A stretch of 64,000 nt of DNA from Gammaproteobacteria bacterium (GCA_012960755.1 DUAT01000163.1:1-64000); one strand, 5' to 3'. Positions 28,045 to 37,536 are shown, counted from the first letter of the stretch. Made by a program: numbers and translations. Notes: generated by a model from the letters alone, not told the origin.

Positions 28045-28935
28045 CTATCTTTTGCCGACCACAACGCCGTTCGCGATGGCCAGCTGACCCTCTCCATTCA
28101 ACACGCGGAAGAATACCTGCTGCTGGCTTTCGGTCTGATGAATGTGCAGGCACTGCAACTGGATCGTGCTATTCATCAGCACCATGCCGCGCAGTTGCCC
28201 ACAAAGACGGGTGATCCGGTTCGAGTCACCCTCAAAACAATGGTTGATAACAGACGTCAGGGCGAGGGCTTTGGTGGCACTGCCGTGCAGGATAATATTC
28301 GGCAATCCTGCTGCAATCGCGACACTCGGTTCAGTATGGATGGGATTATAGATATCTGCACATTCCGTATACTGTTGTCCGGCATGAAGTGGAATAAAAA
28401 CATTGTCAGACCACAGTGGATCGTTGCTAAATTTATCAGAGGTCGGTTGCGCCGGGTTGGGTTCAATTTCAATGTCGCCACCAACTAAAACACCCCCGCG
28501 AGTGATACCGTTGTAATCAAGTTCTGCCAGCAGGTCACCCTCGCTGTTGGTCATTCGATAACGCTCGACGGAAAATACACCGGGACCAATTTGCCTGCGG
28601 GAAACCACTCTTCCCTGGGTCGTCACAGCCTCACCGTGACGAAATGGCTGGTGGATACGCAGATCGGTTTCTGCATGGACCCCAAAAGGCGCGGCCCTGT
28701 AGTTCGTGGGCTGATCAATACGAAATCGGCTGTTCCATTGTAGTGAGAAACAGATGCCGGGATGTACATTGAGGCCGCCTGATCTTGTATCGTCGAAATA
28801 CGCTTCGTTGATGTCGTTGATCCCTGCGGCATAGGCCATAATGCGCCTTGCATCCAATAGGACAGTCTTTGCGACGGTATAACTACCCACCTCGGTCGTG
28901 GTTATCTCTCCTGGTCCTTCGTCTTGATCCGCCAT
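28045..28935 (-). CDS. MaoC-like hydratase with two hotdog domains
   Basis: The 296-residue protein consists of two hotdog-fold halves. The C-terminal half carries the MaoC hydratase motif YNPIHTEPSVAIAAGLPNIILHG (N-P-I-H with catalytic Asn/His), and the N-terminal half has the related INDINEAYFDD segment. Such proteins hydrate enoyl-CoA thioesters, for example (R)-specific enoyl-CoA hydratases or mesaconyl-CoA-type hydratases. It lies 99 bases upstream of the amidohydrolase gene on the same strand. Substrate unknown; a beta-oxidation-like or C-C bond-forming route is possible. Confidence 0.82.
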   Translation of the reverse strand: MADQDEGPGEITTTEVGSYTVAKTVLLDARRIMAYAAGINDINEAYFDDTRSGGLNVHPGICFSLQWNSRFRIDQPTNYRAAPFGVHAETDLRIHQPFRHGEAVTTQGRVVSRRQIGPGVFSVERYRMTNSEGDLLAELDYNGITRGGVLVGGDIEIEPNPAQPTSDKFSNDPLWSDNVFIPLHAGQQYTECADIYNPIHTEPSVAIAAGLPNIILHGSATKALALTSVINHCFEGDSNRITRLCGQLRGMVLMNSTIQLQCLHIHQTESQQQVFFRVLNGEGQLAIANGVVVGKR

Positions 28936-29271
28936 CCCGGTATCCCCATATCTGTGTTTTCAAATGTCATCAATCCATTGCCTGACTTTTCTACTACTTA
29001 TCCGTACACGAATACAATAACCCAACCAGCCGCATCGCGCGCGCCGTATCCAGTTGATCATTTACTGAGGTGCTCTAAGATGATCCGTTGCTGACCGCTT
29101 TTTGGGTTGATCCGTCTTTCGACCCAAAACAACGGGCTTGTTTGCTACCCCTATCAGTCTGGTTGCCATGACAATATTTGTGGTCTGCTACGGGTTTAAT
29201 TTGGCGGGCCGGGAAAAGGTCGTTCAGAATTTCCCTTTTACGGCCCAGCCTGCCATCGGTGATGACAGTAT
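28936..29271. other. Gene-poor stretch of 336 bases
   Basis: Between the MaoC-like gene and the alpha/beta hydrolase gene I see no convincing coding frame. Short frames on both strands lack family resemblance and ribosome-binding sites, and no hairpin terminator or riboswitch is evident. The part next to the MaoC-like gene must hold its promoter. Confidence 0.45.
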
Positions 29272-29952
29272 TCAAATTTCATCAATCCACTGGCGTACAA
29301 TTCTTCCACTTTCTTCGTATACCGACTCGGTGGAAGTTCTTGTTCGCTTGAGAATTTTAAATCCATGGTCCGCGGTATCCAGCAAGTGCAATCTACCTTG
29401 AGGGAGTGAATTCACTATTGGTTCCAACAGATCAAGGTAGGCGAGGGTGTCTCGCGTTCCGGATATAAAGAGCTGCGGATTCTTTATTTGTGTCAGGTGA
29501 CTGGCGCGTCGCGTATCCGGCTTTTTACTGGCATGCAGGGGAAAGGAAAAATAGACAAGACCTGTGAATTCATGAGCCAATTGATTCTCGGCCTGGGCGG
29601 CGAAATGTGACGCCATTCTGCCACCGAAGGAATGGCCGCCAAGAAATATTGAAGCATCGGGTTGCAGGCTTTTGGCTAACAAGAATGCATTGGTGATGGT
29701 TGAGACACAAACGGACAAATTGTCAGTTCTCTTTCCACCGGCTTGCATATAGGGGAAGTTAAATCGAAGGCTCGAGATGCTCTGCTCGACCAGGGCATCT
29801 GCCAATTGGCTCATATGTTGATGGGACATATCTGCGCCAGCACCATGAGCGAAGACAAAGAGTGATTTCGAATCCGGTACTTGCAGATGGATTGCTGAGA
29901 CCTGTCCCTTTTCCTGGGTGGCTTCGAATGACAGCGAAACTGGTTCTGGCAT
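29272..29952 (-). CDS. Small alpha/beta hydrolase (KANSL3/Tex30-like, dienelactone-hydrolase fold)
   Basis: The 226-residue protein has the alpha/beta hydrolase nucleophile elbow GGHSFGG, an oxyanion-type FAHGAGADMSH near residue 31, a late acid-containing ISGTRDTLAY and the catalytic-His region TADHGFKI. It lacks a lid domain and a signal peptide. The pattern fits the bacterial KANL3/Tex30 family. I choose the ATG at 29952, which has an AGGAAA ribosome-binding site nine bases upstream; the TTG two codons earlier has none. Substrate unknown. Confidence 0.78.
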   Translation of the reverse strand: MPEPVSLSFEATQEKGQVSAIHLQVPDSKSLFVFAHGAGADMSHQHMSQLADALVEQSISSLRFNFPYMQAGGKRTDNLSVCVSTITNAFLLAKSLQPDASIFLGGHSFGGRMASHFAAQAENQLAHEFTGLVYFSFPLHASKKPDTRRASHLTQIKNPQLFISGTRDTLAYLDLLEPIVNSLPQGRLHLLDTADHGFKILKRTRTSTESVYEESGRIVRQWIDEI

Positions 29953-30020
29953 TAACAATTTTCCTGTGGTTTATCGCATGGTATGGAAAATTGAGTGTGT
30001 GGACAATATCCTTAAGCGCG

Positions 30021-30740
30021 CTAGATTCCTGCGGTCAAATTAAACGAACCATGATACCGTTCACTGATCGTCCTGAGTTTACTCACTGCATTTGAGTGAG
30101 ACGCGTCTGCCAGTACGGCAATCGCTCCTGCGGGATGAGGGCTGATATAGCCACGCCAGATATCGTTGTTAACTTCAAATACATTACCTGGTGAGTACTC
30201 GGGTATCAGCATCACGGTGTATTGATCTTCTCCATTCTTGATCACCAGATGTGCTGCCTGTTCCCCGTCCAGGGGACAAACAGCCGCGTAGACCACATTG
30301 TCAATTTCTCCCTCAGCGTTAATGGCTTTGAGTACTCTCTGCAATTGATCATTCTCAATCGGGGTATGTTCTTCACCATAAAAATCATGTGGCTGATGAT
30401 TGATGTGAGCGAGCAATTGCTCTTCAATTGCAACGGCTCTACCGGGCAGCAAAAATTGGTAAACCATAAAAGTAACCAGGAAAAAAGAAGCGGCCATACT
30501 TAACCATAAGCGACGCGTGGGCATACGCGAGACCTTTTGTAAGGATTGGTTAAGGAGAATCCTGGCCGCAAGTCCCTCAGATACCTCAACAGACAGCGCT
30601 TTATGAATATTGGCATCCAGTGTTGAGATTTCTTGCTCAAACTGGCTACAAAAATCACAACCATCACGATGCTGGTCCATAGCAGGGTCAGGAGTGTAAG
30701 GATCACTCAGTTTGATTTGTCTAAATTCAAGGCAGTACAT
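30021..30740 (-). CDS. DUF3379 family anti-sigma-factor-like membrane protein
   Basis: The protein (239 residues from the ATG at 30740) starts MYCLEFRQIKLSDPY and has CDFCSQFEQE, the zinc-type Cys pattern of anti-sigma factors. A single membrane helix follows (SMAASFFLVTFMVYQFLL, about residue 80), then a periplasmic domain of about 140 residues. This matches the DUF3379 family. The ATG lies within the last codons of the ECF sigma factor gene (14-base overlap), so the two are co-translated. It most likely binds and silences that sigma factor at the inner membrane until a periplasmic signal releases it. Pairing is seen; mechanism is inferred from the anti-sigma family. Confidence 0.82.
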   Translation of the reverse strand: MYCLEFRQIKLSDPYTPDPAMDQHRDGCDFCSQFEQEISTLDANIHKALSVEVSEGLAARILLNQSLQKVSRMPTRRLWLSMAASFFLVTFMVYQFLLPGRAVAIEEQLLAHINHQPHDFYGEEHTPIENDQLQRVLKAINAEGEIDNVVYAAVCPLDGEQAAHLVIKNGEDQYTVMLIPEYSPGNVFEVNNDIWRGYISPHPAGAIAVLADASHSNAVSKLRTISERYHGSFNLTAGI

Positions 30741-31242
30741 TGGTTGATACCAGTTCCTGTTCGCCATTTAAGTGTTTACGTAACTTTTGTCGAGCCCGAT
30801 GCAATCGGGTAGCGACGGTGTTTCTCGGCAGATCAAAAATCCCGGCAATCTCTTCGAGATTAAATCCTTCCAACACCTGCAGGATTAATGGCTCTCTATA
30901 TTTGGCTGGAAGGAGCCTTAACGCGTTTCGTAAGGCCAGTATTTCCGGCCGCGTATCAAAATCTTCCCTGTCTGAGGGGAGCGTTTCGAGTTCAACATTG
31001 GAGTACTCAAGTTGCTTACGCTCAAAACGACGTGCGTTCTCTCGTCGCAGAATAGTCGTCAACCAGCTCTTTGCTGAACCCTCGTCTTTGAGGGAATCGA
31101 GAAACCGCCAGGCTCTGAGATAAGTTTCCTGCACCAGATCTTCGGATGTCGATTTGTCACCACATATCCAGTAAGCGTAGCGATACAGCCAACTGCTGTA
31201 CGCGTTTACAAGATTGTTAAAGCGCGTTTGTTTGTCTTGCAT
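30727..31242 (-). CDS. ECF-type RNA polymerase sigma factor
   Basis: From the ATG at 31242 the protein has 171 residues. Region 2 is visible as FNNLVNAYSSWLYRYAYWICG, then EDLVQETYLRAWRFLDSL with the DLVQ core-polymerase contact. Region 4 ends with REPLILQVLEGFNLEEIAGI, then LPRNTVATRLHRARQKLRKHL, a helix-turn-helix for the -35 box. There is no sigma region 3. It is co-translated with a DUF3379 anti-sigma partner. The regulon is unknown; the downstream gene order (an FMN reductase and a small unknown protein upstream on the same strand) gives no direct clue. Confidence 0.9.
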   Translation of the reverse strand: MQDKQTRFNNLVNAYSSWLYRYAYWICGDKSTSEDLVQETYLRAWRFLDSLKDEGSAKSWLTTILRRENARRFERKQLEYSNVELETLPSDREDFDTRPEILALRNALRLLPAKYREPLILQVLEGFNLEEIAGIFDLPRNTVATRLHRARQKLRKHLNGEQELVSTNVLP

Positions 31243-31314
31243 GACTAAAAGACCCAGGTTTGTTGCAGAATATTCCCTTCCCGGGAGGATAGATGGCACA
31301 GGACACTACACTAG

Positions 31315-31776
31315 TCACGGGGAATAAGCTGACAGGTCAAAAAGCTGGAACCAGGAGCTGTTAGCCGGGTCTGGTGCAAGGGTATGCCAGTCCGGATACT
31401 TGATCGGCATTGGTGTCGCAAAAGGCACGACACCCAGAATCATCAGGTCTGGCAGTCCGATGGCGATGATATGGGTCACTGGATCCAGGCTGTGATAGAG
31501 CGCTTCGGTCTCGTGTTGTTTACGCGACAAGTCGCAATATTCACTGTTCATATTTCGTAAGAAAACCGACGCACTCTCGTCGGGCAGGCTGGCCAGTGAA
31601 AAGATTCTGGTTCGCAGGTTTTTATTGCTCCAGTCAAGCAGACGGATGACACAAAAGTCGTTGCAGCGACGGCATTGAAGTATGCCGTTAACAACACCTT
31701 GCCAATCATTGAATGTAAAAACCAGGTTTACGCGGGCAGATTGATTGAGCCATTCGTGGGTATGCGGGTCGTTCAA
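31315..31776 (-). CDS. Uncharacterised 153-residue protein with CxxC
   Basis: The reading frame starts at a TTG with an AGGT stretch eight bases upstream, nine bases after the FMN reductase stop codon. It has 153 residues with no signal peptide or membrane helix. It contains QCRRCNDFC near residue 35, a possible metal or disulfide site. The C-terminus is rich in Pro, Asp and Trp. I do not recognise the family. The tight spacing to the flavin reductase gene on the same strand and the lack of any competing frame support a real gene; the start codon is uncertain. Confidence 0.55.
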   Translation of the reverse strand: MNDPHTHEWLNQSARVNLVFTFNDWQGVVNGILQCRRCNDFCVIRLLDWSNKNLRTRIFSLASLPDESASVFLRNMNSEYCDLSRKQHETEALYHSLDPVTHIIAIGLPDLMILGVVPFATPMPIKYPDWHTLAPDPANSSWFQLFDLSAYSP

Positions 31777-31784
31777 AAAGATAC

Positions 31785-32354
31785 CTATTCGAAACGCCGG
31801 GTGAACTCTACAAACTGTCCAACCATGCGTTTCGCCCGGTCGGTCGTTTTTTCATCCTTGAGCAGCCCTTGTTCGTCAAAAGCAATATATGCGCTGGGAA
31901 TCGTTAAGGACTGCGGAAATACAATTGCCCCAAGACCGGAAAGCAGGGTCCTCAAGTGGCTTACTGCTCGGCCACCACCGCCGGGACCAGGAGATGCCCC
32001 GGCAATCAATACGGTTTTACCCGCGAATGCGGACAAATCAACGGAAGCCTCGGCGGATCGGGTACACCAGTCAATGGTATTGATCAGCATTGGGGTCATA
32101 AAGCCATTGTATTCAGGACAGGCAATGATCATCCCGGACTGGTCCTGCAATATTTGCTTGAGCTCTGCTACAGCAACAGGCAAACCATCAGTCGATTCGA
32201 GGTCACCGTTGTAAATCGGCAGTTCGAATTCACTGAGATTAACGTATGTCAGCTCGGCACCATGGGAGCTGGCATCCGATGCCAGTTGATTGGCGAATTT
32301 TTGATTGTACGAATCCGCACGGCTGCTACCGCTAAAAACTGATAGTCTGGTCAT
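31785..32354 (-). CDS. NADPH-dependent FMN reductase-like flavoprotein
   Basis: The 189-residue flavodoxin-like protein has the FMN-phosphate motif FSGSSRADSYNQK (about residues 7-19), then IIACPEYNGFMTPML (about 98-112) and GASPGPGGGGRAVSHLRTLL. These are the signatures of NAD(P)H-dependent FMN reductases of the YieF/ChrR and SsuE-like family. It could reduce quinones, azo dyes or metals, or supply reduced FMN to a monooxygenase. It is divergent from the DUF35 gene across a 168-base gap and precedes the unknown 153-residue gene on its strand. Confidence 0.88.
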   Translation of the reverse strand: MTRLSVFSGSSRADSYNQKFANQLASDASSHGAELTYVNLSEFELPIYNGDLESTDGLPVAVAELKQILQDQSGMIIACPEYNGFMTPMLINTIDWCTRSAEASVDLSAFAGKTVLIAGASPGPGGGGRAVSHLRTLLSGLGAIVFPQSLTIPSAYIAFDEQGLLKDEKTTDRAKRMVGQFVEFTRRFE

Positions 32355-32522
32355 GCCAGTTCAGGCCCTCATGAAAATCAGCACTATATAGGACTCGGTG
32401 CCGTGAATGGGGCTTTTCTAATCAAAGTGGTCTCTCCAAAGCTGCCGGTATTGGTCATGGAGGTTGAACCGAAGTGCTATTCGGGTTTACTCTCTGTCTT
32501 TTGGGCAAGAAGGCGTAAATCA

Positions 32523-32960
32523 ATGTCAGAACAAGCAGAAGCAACAGCAACCGGGCCATTGCCCGTGGTCGATTGGTTAAAACTCCCTGAAGGGGGTGAT
32601 CCTTATCTGGAGGGTCAAAAGTGCGGGTCCTGTGATGCGATCTTTCTCGGCGAGAGGGACGTGTGCGCAAAGTGCGGAACCCGTGGACAATTGAAGGCAA
32701 CCAAGTTATCGAATAAGGGTAAGCTCTATGTTTATTCTATCGTTTATCGGAGTTTCCCCGGCATTGATGTGCCCTATGTTTCGGCCATTGTTGATTTGGA
32801 TGGGGGCGGTACAGTAAAAGGCAACCTGATTGGAATTGATCCAGACCCGGAAAAAATCAAATTCGATATGGCAGTCGATGTTGTTTACCAGGATGCGCTC
32901 GGCAGAAAAGATTCCGACGGAAATAGTTACATCAGTTATTTCTTTAAACCAGCGGCTTGA
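32523..32960 (+). CDS. DUF35 zinc-ribbon/OB-fold acyl-CoA-associated protein
   Basis: From the ATG at 32523 the protein has 145 residues. An N-terminal Zn ribbon (CGSC...CAKCG, about residues 39-57) is followed by an OB-fold. DUF35 proteins associate with SCP2-type thiolases and hydratases that handle acyl-CoA substrates, and this gene lies 77 bases before such a thiolase on the same strand. An upstream in-frame ATG (32403) would add 40 residues without similarity. The pair likely acts as one complex in degradation of sterol, terpenoid or branched acyl-CoA. Confidence 0.85.
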   Translation: MSEQAEATATGPLPVVDWLKLPEGGDPYLEGQKCGSCDAIFLGERDVCAKCGTRGQLKATKLSNKGKLYVYSIVYRSFPGIDVPYVSAIVDLDGGGTVKGNLIGIDPDPEKIKFDMAVDVVYQDALGRKDSDGNSYISYFFKPAA

Positions 32961-33037
32961 TTTACCAACATGACCTATCAACAGAATCCAGTAACAAATA
33001 TTGTTAAATTTAGAACAATTCACACGAGGAGTTTCTC

Positions 33038-34180
33038 ATGAGTGATGTATATGTAATGGGTGTCGACATGATCAAGTTCGGTCGATTTCCTGAAAAAACC
33101 GTACCGCAACTTGGTGCGACTGCTGCCTTAATGGCCCTGGAAGATGCCGGACTTACCATTCAGGATATGCAGGCCTTGTACTGCGGCAACCTGGGCCAGG
33201 CGAATGCTATGGTAGGACAACGAATACTGCAGGAGATTGGCCAAACCGGTATTGGTGTCGTGAACTGTGCCAATGCCTGTGCAACCGGTGCGACAGCTTT
33301 CCGTGAGGCATGGATGTCTATCAAGGCGGGTGTCAATGATGTCGTCCTGGCTGTTGGTGTTGAGCAGATGGGTCGCGGCCTTCTCGGCGGTGGTGGTGGT
33401 GGCACTGGTATCCCGAAAGAGGGGTTGCTGGGTTCAGGTACTATGCCCGCAGTATTCGCCGAAGCGGGGATGGAACATGCTCGCCAGTATGGCACTACAT
33501 TCGAGCAGTTCTGCAAGGTGTCGGTAAAAAATCATCATCACTCCACGTTGAATCCAAAGGCAATGTACCAGATAGAAACACCACTGGATGTTGTTATGAA
33601 TGCTGAAATGATTTCATACCCCAATACCAAGCTGATGTGTTCAGTCAATGTAGATGGCTCTGCTGCAGCGGTATTGGTTTCAGAAAAGAAAGCCAGGGAG
33701 TTGGGTATGGATCGTGCCATTAAGGTGCGCGCGTCTATACTGGCTTCAGACCCTTATACTGATCGTGATCTTGTCATGCCGGATGTGAATGCAGTCACGC
33801 GAATCGCAGTAAAGCAAGCTTATGAAATGGCGGGTATCGGACCGGAAGATGTTGATCTGGTTGAATTACATGATTGTTTTGCAACCGCTGAAATTCTCCA
33901 TTATGAAAACCTGGGGTTATGTGCCGATGGTGAAGCCGGTCGCATGATCGATGACGGGGAAGTTGCTCTCGGGGGTCGAATCCCTGTCAACGTATCCGGG
34001 GGTTTGCTATCAAAGGGGCACCCTCTAGGGGCTACCGGTATCGCCAATATCTACGAAGTCAGTACCCATTTGCGAGGTGAGGCCGACAAACGACAAGTAG
34101 AAGGCGCGCGTATTGGTATGACACATGTCATTGGCCTGGGCAGTGCCTGTGGTATTCATATTCTGGAAAAAGTAGCCTAG
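33038..34180 (+). CDS. Thiolase (SCP2-type acetyl-CoA acyltransferase)
   Basis: The 380-residue protein has the nucleophilic cysteine in NACATGATAF (Cys81), the HDCFATAEI segment near residue 280 with the catalytic His, and SKGHPLGATG with the second catalytic His. This SCP2-thiolase branch lacks the typical C-terminal Cys of classical thiolases, and an SACGIHILEK ending is seen instead. It likely cleaves 3-oxoacyl-CoA or works with the preceding DUF35 protein. An ACGAGGAG-like ribosome-binding site lies upstream. A strong terminator follows 37 bases after the stop. Confidence 0.9.
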   Translation: MSDVYVMGVDMIKFGRFPEKTVPQLGATAALMALEDAGLTIQDMQALYCGNLGQANAMVGQRILQEIGQTGIGVVNCANACATGATAFREAWMSIKAGVNDVVLAVGVEQMGRGLLGGGGGGTGIPKEGLLGSGTMPAVFAEAGMEHARQYGTTFEQFCKVSVKNHHHSTLNPKAMYQIETPLDVVMNAEMISYPNTKLMCSVNVDGSAAAVLVSEKKARELGMDRAIKVRASILASDPYTDRDLVMPDVNAVTRIAVKQAYEMAGIGPEDVDLVELHDCFATAEILHYENLGLCADGEAGRMIDDGEVALGGRIPVNVSGGLLSKGHPLGATGIANIYEVSTHLRGEADKRQVEGARIGMTHVIGLGSACGIHILEKVA

Positions 34181-34216
34181 AACCTTTCCCCATCGGGTAA
34201 CCTGCCAACAAGCAAG

Positions 34217-34253
34217 AGGCGGTATCGACGTGAGTCGATACCGCCTTCTTTTT
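34217..34253 (+). terminator. Intrinsic terminator after the thiolase gene
   Basis: AGGCGGTATCGAC pairs perfectly with GTCGATACCGCCT around a GTGA tetraloop, and the stem is followed by TCTTTTT. It lies 37 bases after the thiolase stop and ends the DUF35-thiolase transcript before the phosphodiesterase gene. Confidence 0.92.
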
Positions 34254-34304
34254 GACAACACCCGCTCTTTAACCGAAACAGCTTTTTAAACAATAACGGT
34301 CATC

Positions 34305-34805
34305 ATGCGAATTGGCGTCGTCTCAGATACTCACAATAACCTGAAAAACGTAACGCGAATTGTTGAGTTATTCAATGGGGCGAAAGTTGATCGTGTAGTC
34401 CATACTGGAGATATCACACAAATCAAGACAATTGGTTTGTTGAAAAATCTGGATGCCCCTTTGTACGGGGTCTACGGCAACAATGACCTTGGCGAATTAC
34501 AGCTTCTTGAGCACAGGACCAGGCATTACGGGTTGCACTTTGTTCACCCACCGCTCACCCTTAATTGGGCTGGCAGACAAATTATCGTGGTTCACGATCC
34601 ATTGGAACTACAACAGGTAAATACCCAGGGTGCTGATGTTATTCTGCACGGGCATACGCATCTGGAAACAGTAGATTTTGAGTATTTTGAACGAGGAACG
34701 AGATTGACATTTAACCCAGGTGAATGTGCCGGTATGATTCAAGGCAGTAACGCGATTGGCATACTGGATTTGTTAGATATGAAACCGGAGATTATAAAAT
34801 TTTGA
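34305..34805 (+). CDS. YfcE/MJ0936-type metallophosphodiesterase
   Basis: The 166-residue protein shows the full metallophosphoesterase set: VVSDTHNN (residues 4-11), HTGDI, GNND, VHDP and HGHTHLE. The compact size and the DTHNN start match YfcE/MJ0936 phosphodiesterases with broad activity on phosphodiesters. The last bases overlap the TTG start of the next gene. It begins a plus-strand run that includes the DoxX-like, DUF3604 and TraB genes, all tightly spaced. Physiological substrate unknown. Confidence 0.87.
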   Translation: MRIGVVSDTHNNLKNVTRIVELFNGAKVDRVVHTGDITQIKTIGLLKNLDAPLYGVYGNNDLGELQLLEHRTRHYGLHFVHPPLTLNWAGRQIIVVHDPLELQQVNTQGADVILHGHTHLETVDFEYFERGTRLTFNPGECAGMIQGSNAIGILDLLDMKPEIIKF

Positions 34806-35206
34806 AGCCAGTTCAAATCCTCCGTTATCTGGGGTTAGCCATCGTTTTTCTATGGTTCTTCCTGGGAGGAGTCGGTCATTTCACGATGACCGAATTTTTT
34901 GTATCAATAATGCCTCCCTATGTTCCTTTTCATCTGCCGATTGTCTATATCAGTGGAGTATTCGAAATTGTCCTGGCACTCCTGATCCTTTGGCCAGGAG
35001 TACGGCCCCTGGCAGGGTGGGGATTATTCGCCTTAACGATTGCGGTGACACCCGCGAACATTCATATGTGGCTACACCCGGAGCTGTTTCCGGACGCCTC
35101 GGAGACAGCACTGTCCATCAGACTCGTGGTTCAAGTGATTCTGCTCGCACTGATATGGTGGTCGACACAGGTCGAATCACCTGACAGGGCGACCGCCGCG
35201 GGTTAA
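34802..35206 (+). CDS. DoxX-like small membrane protein
   Basis: This 134-residue protein has four predicted membrane segments in the DoxX-family pattern: an initial helix with FLGGVGHFTMTEFF, then FHLPIVYISGVFEIVLAL, a third helix and a C-terminal one. The start is a TTG that shares bases with the preceding stop codon (TTGA), and its own stop overlaps the ATG of the DUF3604 gene (TAATG). Such overlaps indicate a single translational unit. DoxX relatives are membrane proteins of unclear role, some linked to thiol redox or terminal oxidases. Confidence 0.72.
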   Translation: MKPVQILRYLGLAIVFLWFFLGGVGHFTMTEFFVSIMPPYVPFHLPIVYISGVFEIVLALLILWPGVRPLAGWGLFALTIAVTPANIHMWLHPELFPDASETALSIRLVVQVILLALIWWSTQVESPDRATAAG

Positions 35207-37536
35207 TGATGAAACTTCAGGTTCATCATTTATTATGCCTGGCGACACTGTTACTGATGTCCGGGCTACTTATCCCAGGATCCGGCCAGGCCGCGAGCAA
35301 TGAACTCCGGCGCCTGATAGAGCAGTCACAATCTTCAACAACTCCATTACCGCCGGTGCTGCTGTCCAGCATTCATCGACTACAGGTTGAGGGAACAGAT
35401 CCTGAACCCGGTGAGATTGCGCATTATCGGCAGTGGATCGAATGGCTGAGCCGATCTCCGACCAAACTGGGTTATAGCACGTTTGTCAATGAGCCATTGA
35501 GCGTGGGCATGACCGACCACATACGCCAGATATATCATGTCGGTGTAGGCATCCAATCGGGCGGTGGCATCGTCCTGGCCAGCCATTGGCAACATTCCAT
35601 TGAGTTTCAAACCCAGGATCCATCTCGTGAGAACTTTGTTCGAATTGCGACAAAACGATCTGGCGTCCGGTTTGGAAGTGCCCGCACGGTGATGTCTGGT
35701 ATTTATGCTGGTCTGGATGCCGGCCAGTCGATGCCCTTTTTCCCGGTTGAGTCAGGCGAACTCAGGGCTGGGGATGAGATCACTATTGAGTACAGGAATC
35801 TGCAATTACCCACTTATGCCAGTGAGTCGTTTGTGTTGCCGATCTATTTCAAATTAACAAACCAGGGTCGATATTTCCTGGCGCCTGTAGCGCCTCTGCA
35901 GGTAACTGCCGGTAAGGTGGCGAATCTCGACGTCATTGTGCCGGGTCAGATTTCCCCTGGGCAAGTGTTTGATGCAGAAATTATCCTTCGGGATGAATAC
36001 GGTAACCTCGCCAGCGGTCGGCATCCCTCGTTTGACGTGTTGCTGGAGGGAATTTTCCATAGCCGGGTTCCCGCGGGAACCAATAATTTTTATCTGATCC
36101 CCGGCTTGAGCTTCGATGCCGGGGGCGAGCCTGAGATCGAGGTGCGATCCAGTGGCGGCGGGATTGTGGGAAAATCTAACCCGTTTGTTGTCGGCGAGGA
36201 GGTTAACTGGCAAATTCTCTGGGGTGAGACGCATCGGCATTCATCAGCGGGTGAGGGTGTTTCGAAGATCAACGAAGCACCGAGATCCCAGGGTTTGGAC
36301 TTCGCCATTTCAGCGACCCACATTGAATATCTTTCAGAGGGCACCTGGTCGGACCTGGCACAACCAAAATCCTGGGTCTGGGGTAAGGATCTAAAAGCAG
36401 GCGGTCAACAACTGGTCATATCCAATCAGTATTTCGTCGATGCTCCGCGGCAAAGAGAGCTTGTCCGGCGGTTAACACCAGGTTCAGCGACCCTGGTCGC
36501 CCTGCCGGAGTCACCGGTTGACGATCGTTTCCTCGACAACCAGGTAACCCGACTGGTGGAAATTGTGTCCCGGGATTCGCATTTTGAATGGTACGCGAAT
36601 CGGCTCCTGTCCCGTGGTTACAGGCTGGGGTTTACCGGATCCAGCCATAGCCATTTACTCCCTTTAGAGCAAGCGCCCAGGGCAGCTTTGACAGCCGTCA
36701 TCTTAAAAGGTGACGAGACCTGGCAGGATGCCATGAGCCAGCGCCGAACGTACGTTACCACGGGCGAACGGACATGGCTCAAGGTTGAATTGAACGGTAC
36801 CGAACCAGGTCAGCGCATCGCCAACGATCCCAGGCGAGTGATCAAAGGTGAAGTCAGGGCCTCGTCAGCGTTGCACCTGATTGAGCTGATCAAAAATGGT
36901 GAGGTGCTCGAACGGCTCAATCTGGCAGAGGATTTGCAGAGCAACACGGTCAAAGTTTCCTTCTACTCTGATTCGCGACCGGCCTCCGGTCAGAGAGATT
37001 TGCCTCGTAATGGTCGTGAGTGGATTGGATTCCTTCAATTGACCAATGCATCGATTCTCAGGGCGGATTCACCTGGTTTCAGGATTCCTGCCAGGCAGGC
37101 GCTGGTGATAAATCCCAATAATGCCAATCGTATCGATTTCATCACGTGGACCCGGGGTAATTCGAGCAGCTTTTTGGTTGATGTGGATACTGCGAATGAG
37201 GACGCGATACTGGAATTGAATCTCCGGAAGGGTCACGAAGATGTAGATGTCAGGCCAGAAACACGACCATCGAGTTCCATTTCCAGTAGTAAGTATCAGG
37301 TAAGCCTGTTTGATTTGCGGAATTATCCTGTGGTACGAACAATGAATGTTGCCGGATATGAAGATATGGTGACGTTTGAGCTGGTAAATCGTGGCGCAAA
37401 GCGCACTGCGAAATTCGAGTTCGTTGATCAGTCGGCAGTACGACAGGGAGATTACTATTACATTCGAATTACCCAGCTTGATGATCAGATGGCATGGAGT
37501 AGCCCGATTTTTGTTGGAGGAAGCGATCATCCCTAG
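35206..37536 (+). CDS. DUF3604 family protein, probably exported
   Basis: This 776-residue protein has an N-terminal signal peptide (hydrophobic stretch HHLLCLATLLLMSGLLIPG, then GQA). A DUF3604 body follows: WGETHRHSSAGEG (about residue 342), FAISATHIEYL and a later GFTGSSHSH, His-rich segments like a PHP-type metal site. DUF3604 proteins are uncharacterised, but the PHP-like motif suggests a periplasmic metal-dependent hydrolase. The ATG overlaps the DoxX stop by one base. The C-terminal 200 residues look like beta-rich, low-similarity domain sequence. Function unknown. Confidence 0.78.
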   Translation: MMKLQVHHLLCLATLLLMSGLLIPGSGQAASNELRRLIEQSQSSTTPLPPVLLSSIHRLQVEGTDPEPGEIAHYRQWIEWLSRSPTKLGYSTFVNEPLSVGMTDHIRQIYHVGVGIQSGGGIVLASHWQHSIEFQTQDPSRENFVRIATKRSGVRFGSARTVMSGIYAGLDAGQSMPFFPVESGELRAGDEITIEYRNLQLPTYASESFVLPIYFKLTNQGRYFLAPVAPLQVTAGKVANLDVIVPGQISPGQVFDAEIILRDEYGNLASGRHPSFDVLLEGIFHSRVPAGTNNFYLIPGLSFDAGGEPEIEVRSSGGGIVGKSNPFVVGEEVNWQILWGETHRHSSAGEGVSKINEAPRSQGLDFAISATHIEYLSEGTWSDLAQPKSWVWGKDLKAGGQQLVISNQYFVDAPRQRELVRRLTPGSATLVALPESPVDDRFLDNQVTRLVEIVSRDSHFEWYANRLLSRGYRLGFTGSSHSHLLPLEQAPRAALTAVILKGDETWQDAMSQRRTYVTTGERTWLKVELNGTEPGQRIANDPRRVIKGEVRASSALHLIELIKNGEVLERLNLAEDLQSNTVKVSFYSDSRPASGQRDLPRNGREWIGFLQLTNASILRADSPGFRIPARQALVINPNNANRIDFITWTRGNSSSFLVDVDTANEDAILELNLRKGHEDVDVRPETRPSSSISSSKYQVSLFDLRNYPVVRTMNVAGYEDMVTFELVNRGAKRTAKFEFVDQSAVRQGDYYYIRITQLDDQMAWSSPIFVGGSDHP

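Noticed and set aside
29075..29401. Overlapping short frames on both strands before the alpha/beta hydrolase gene
   Set aside because: They lack resemblance to known proteins, and one runs over the hydrolase gene end.
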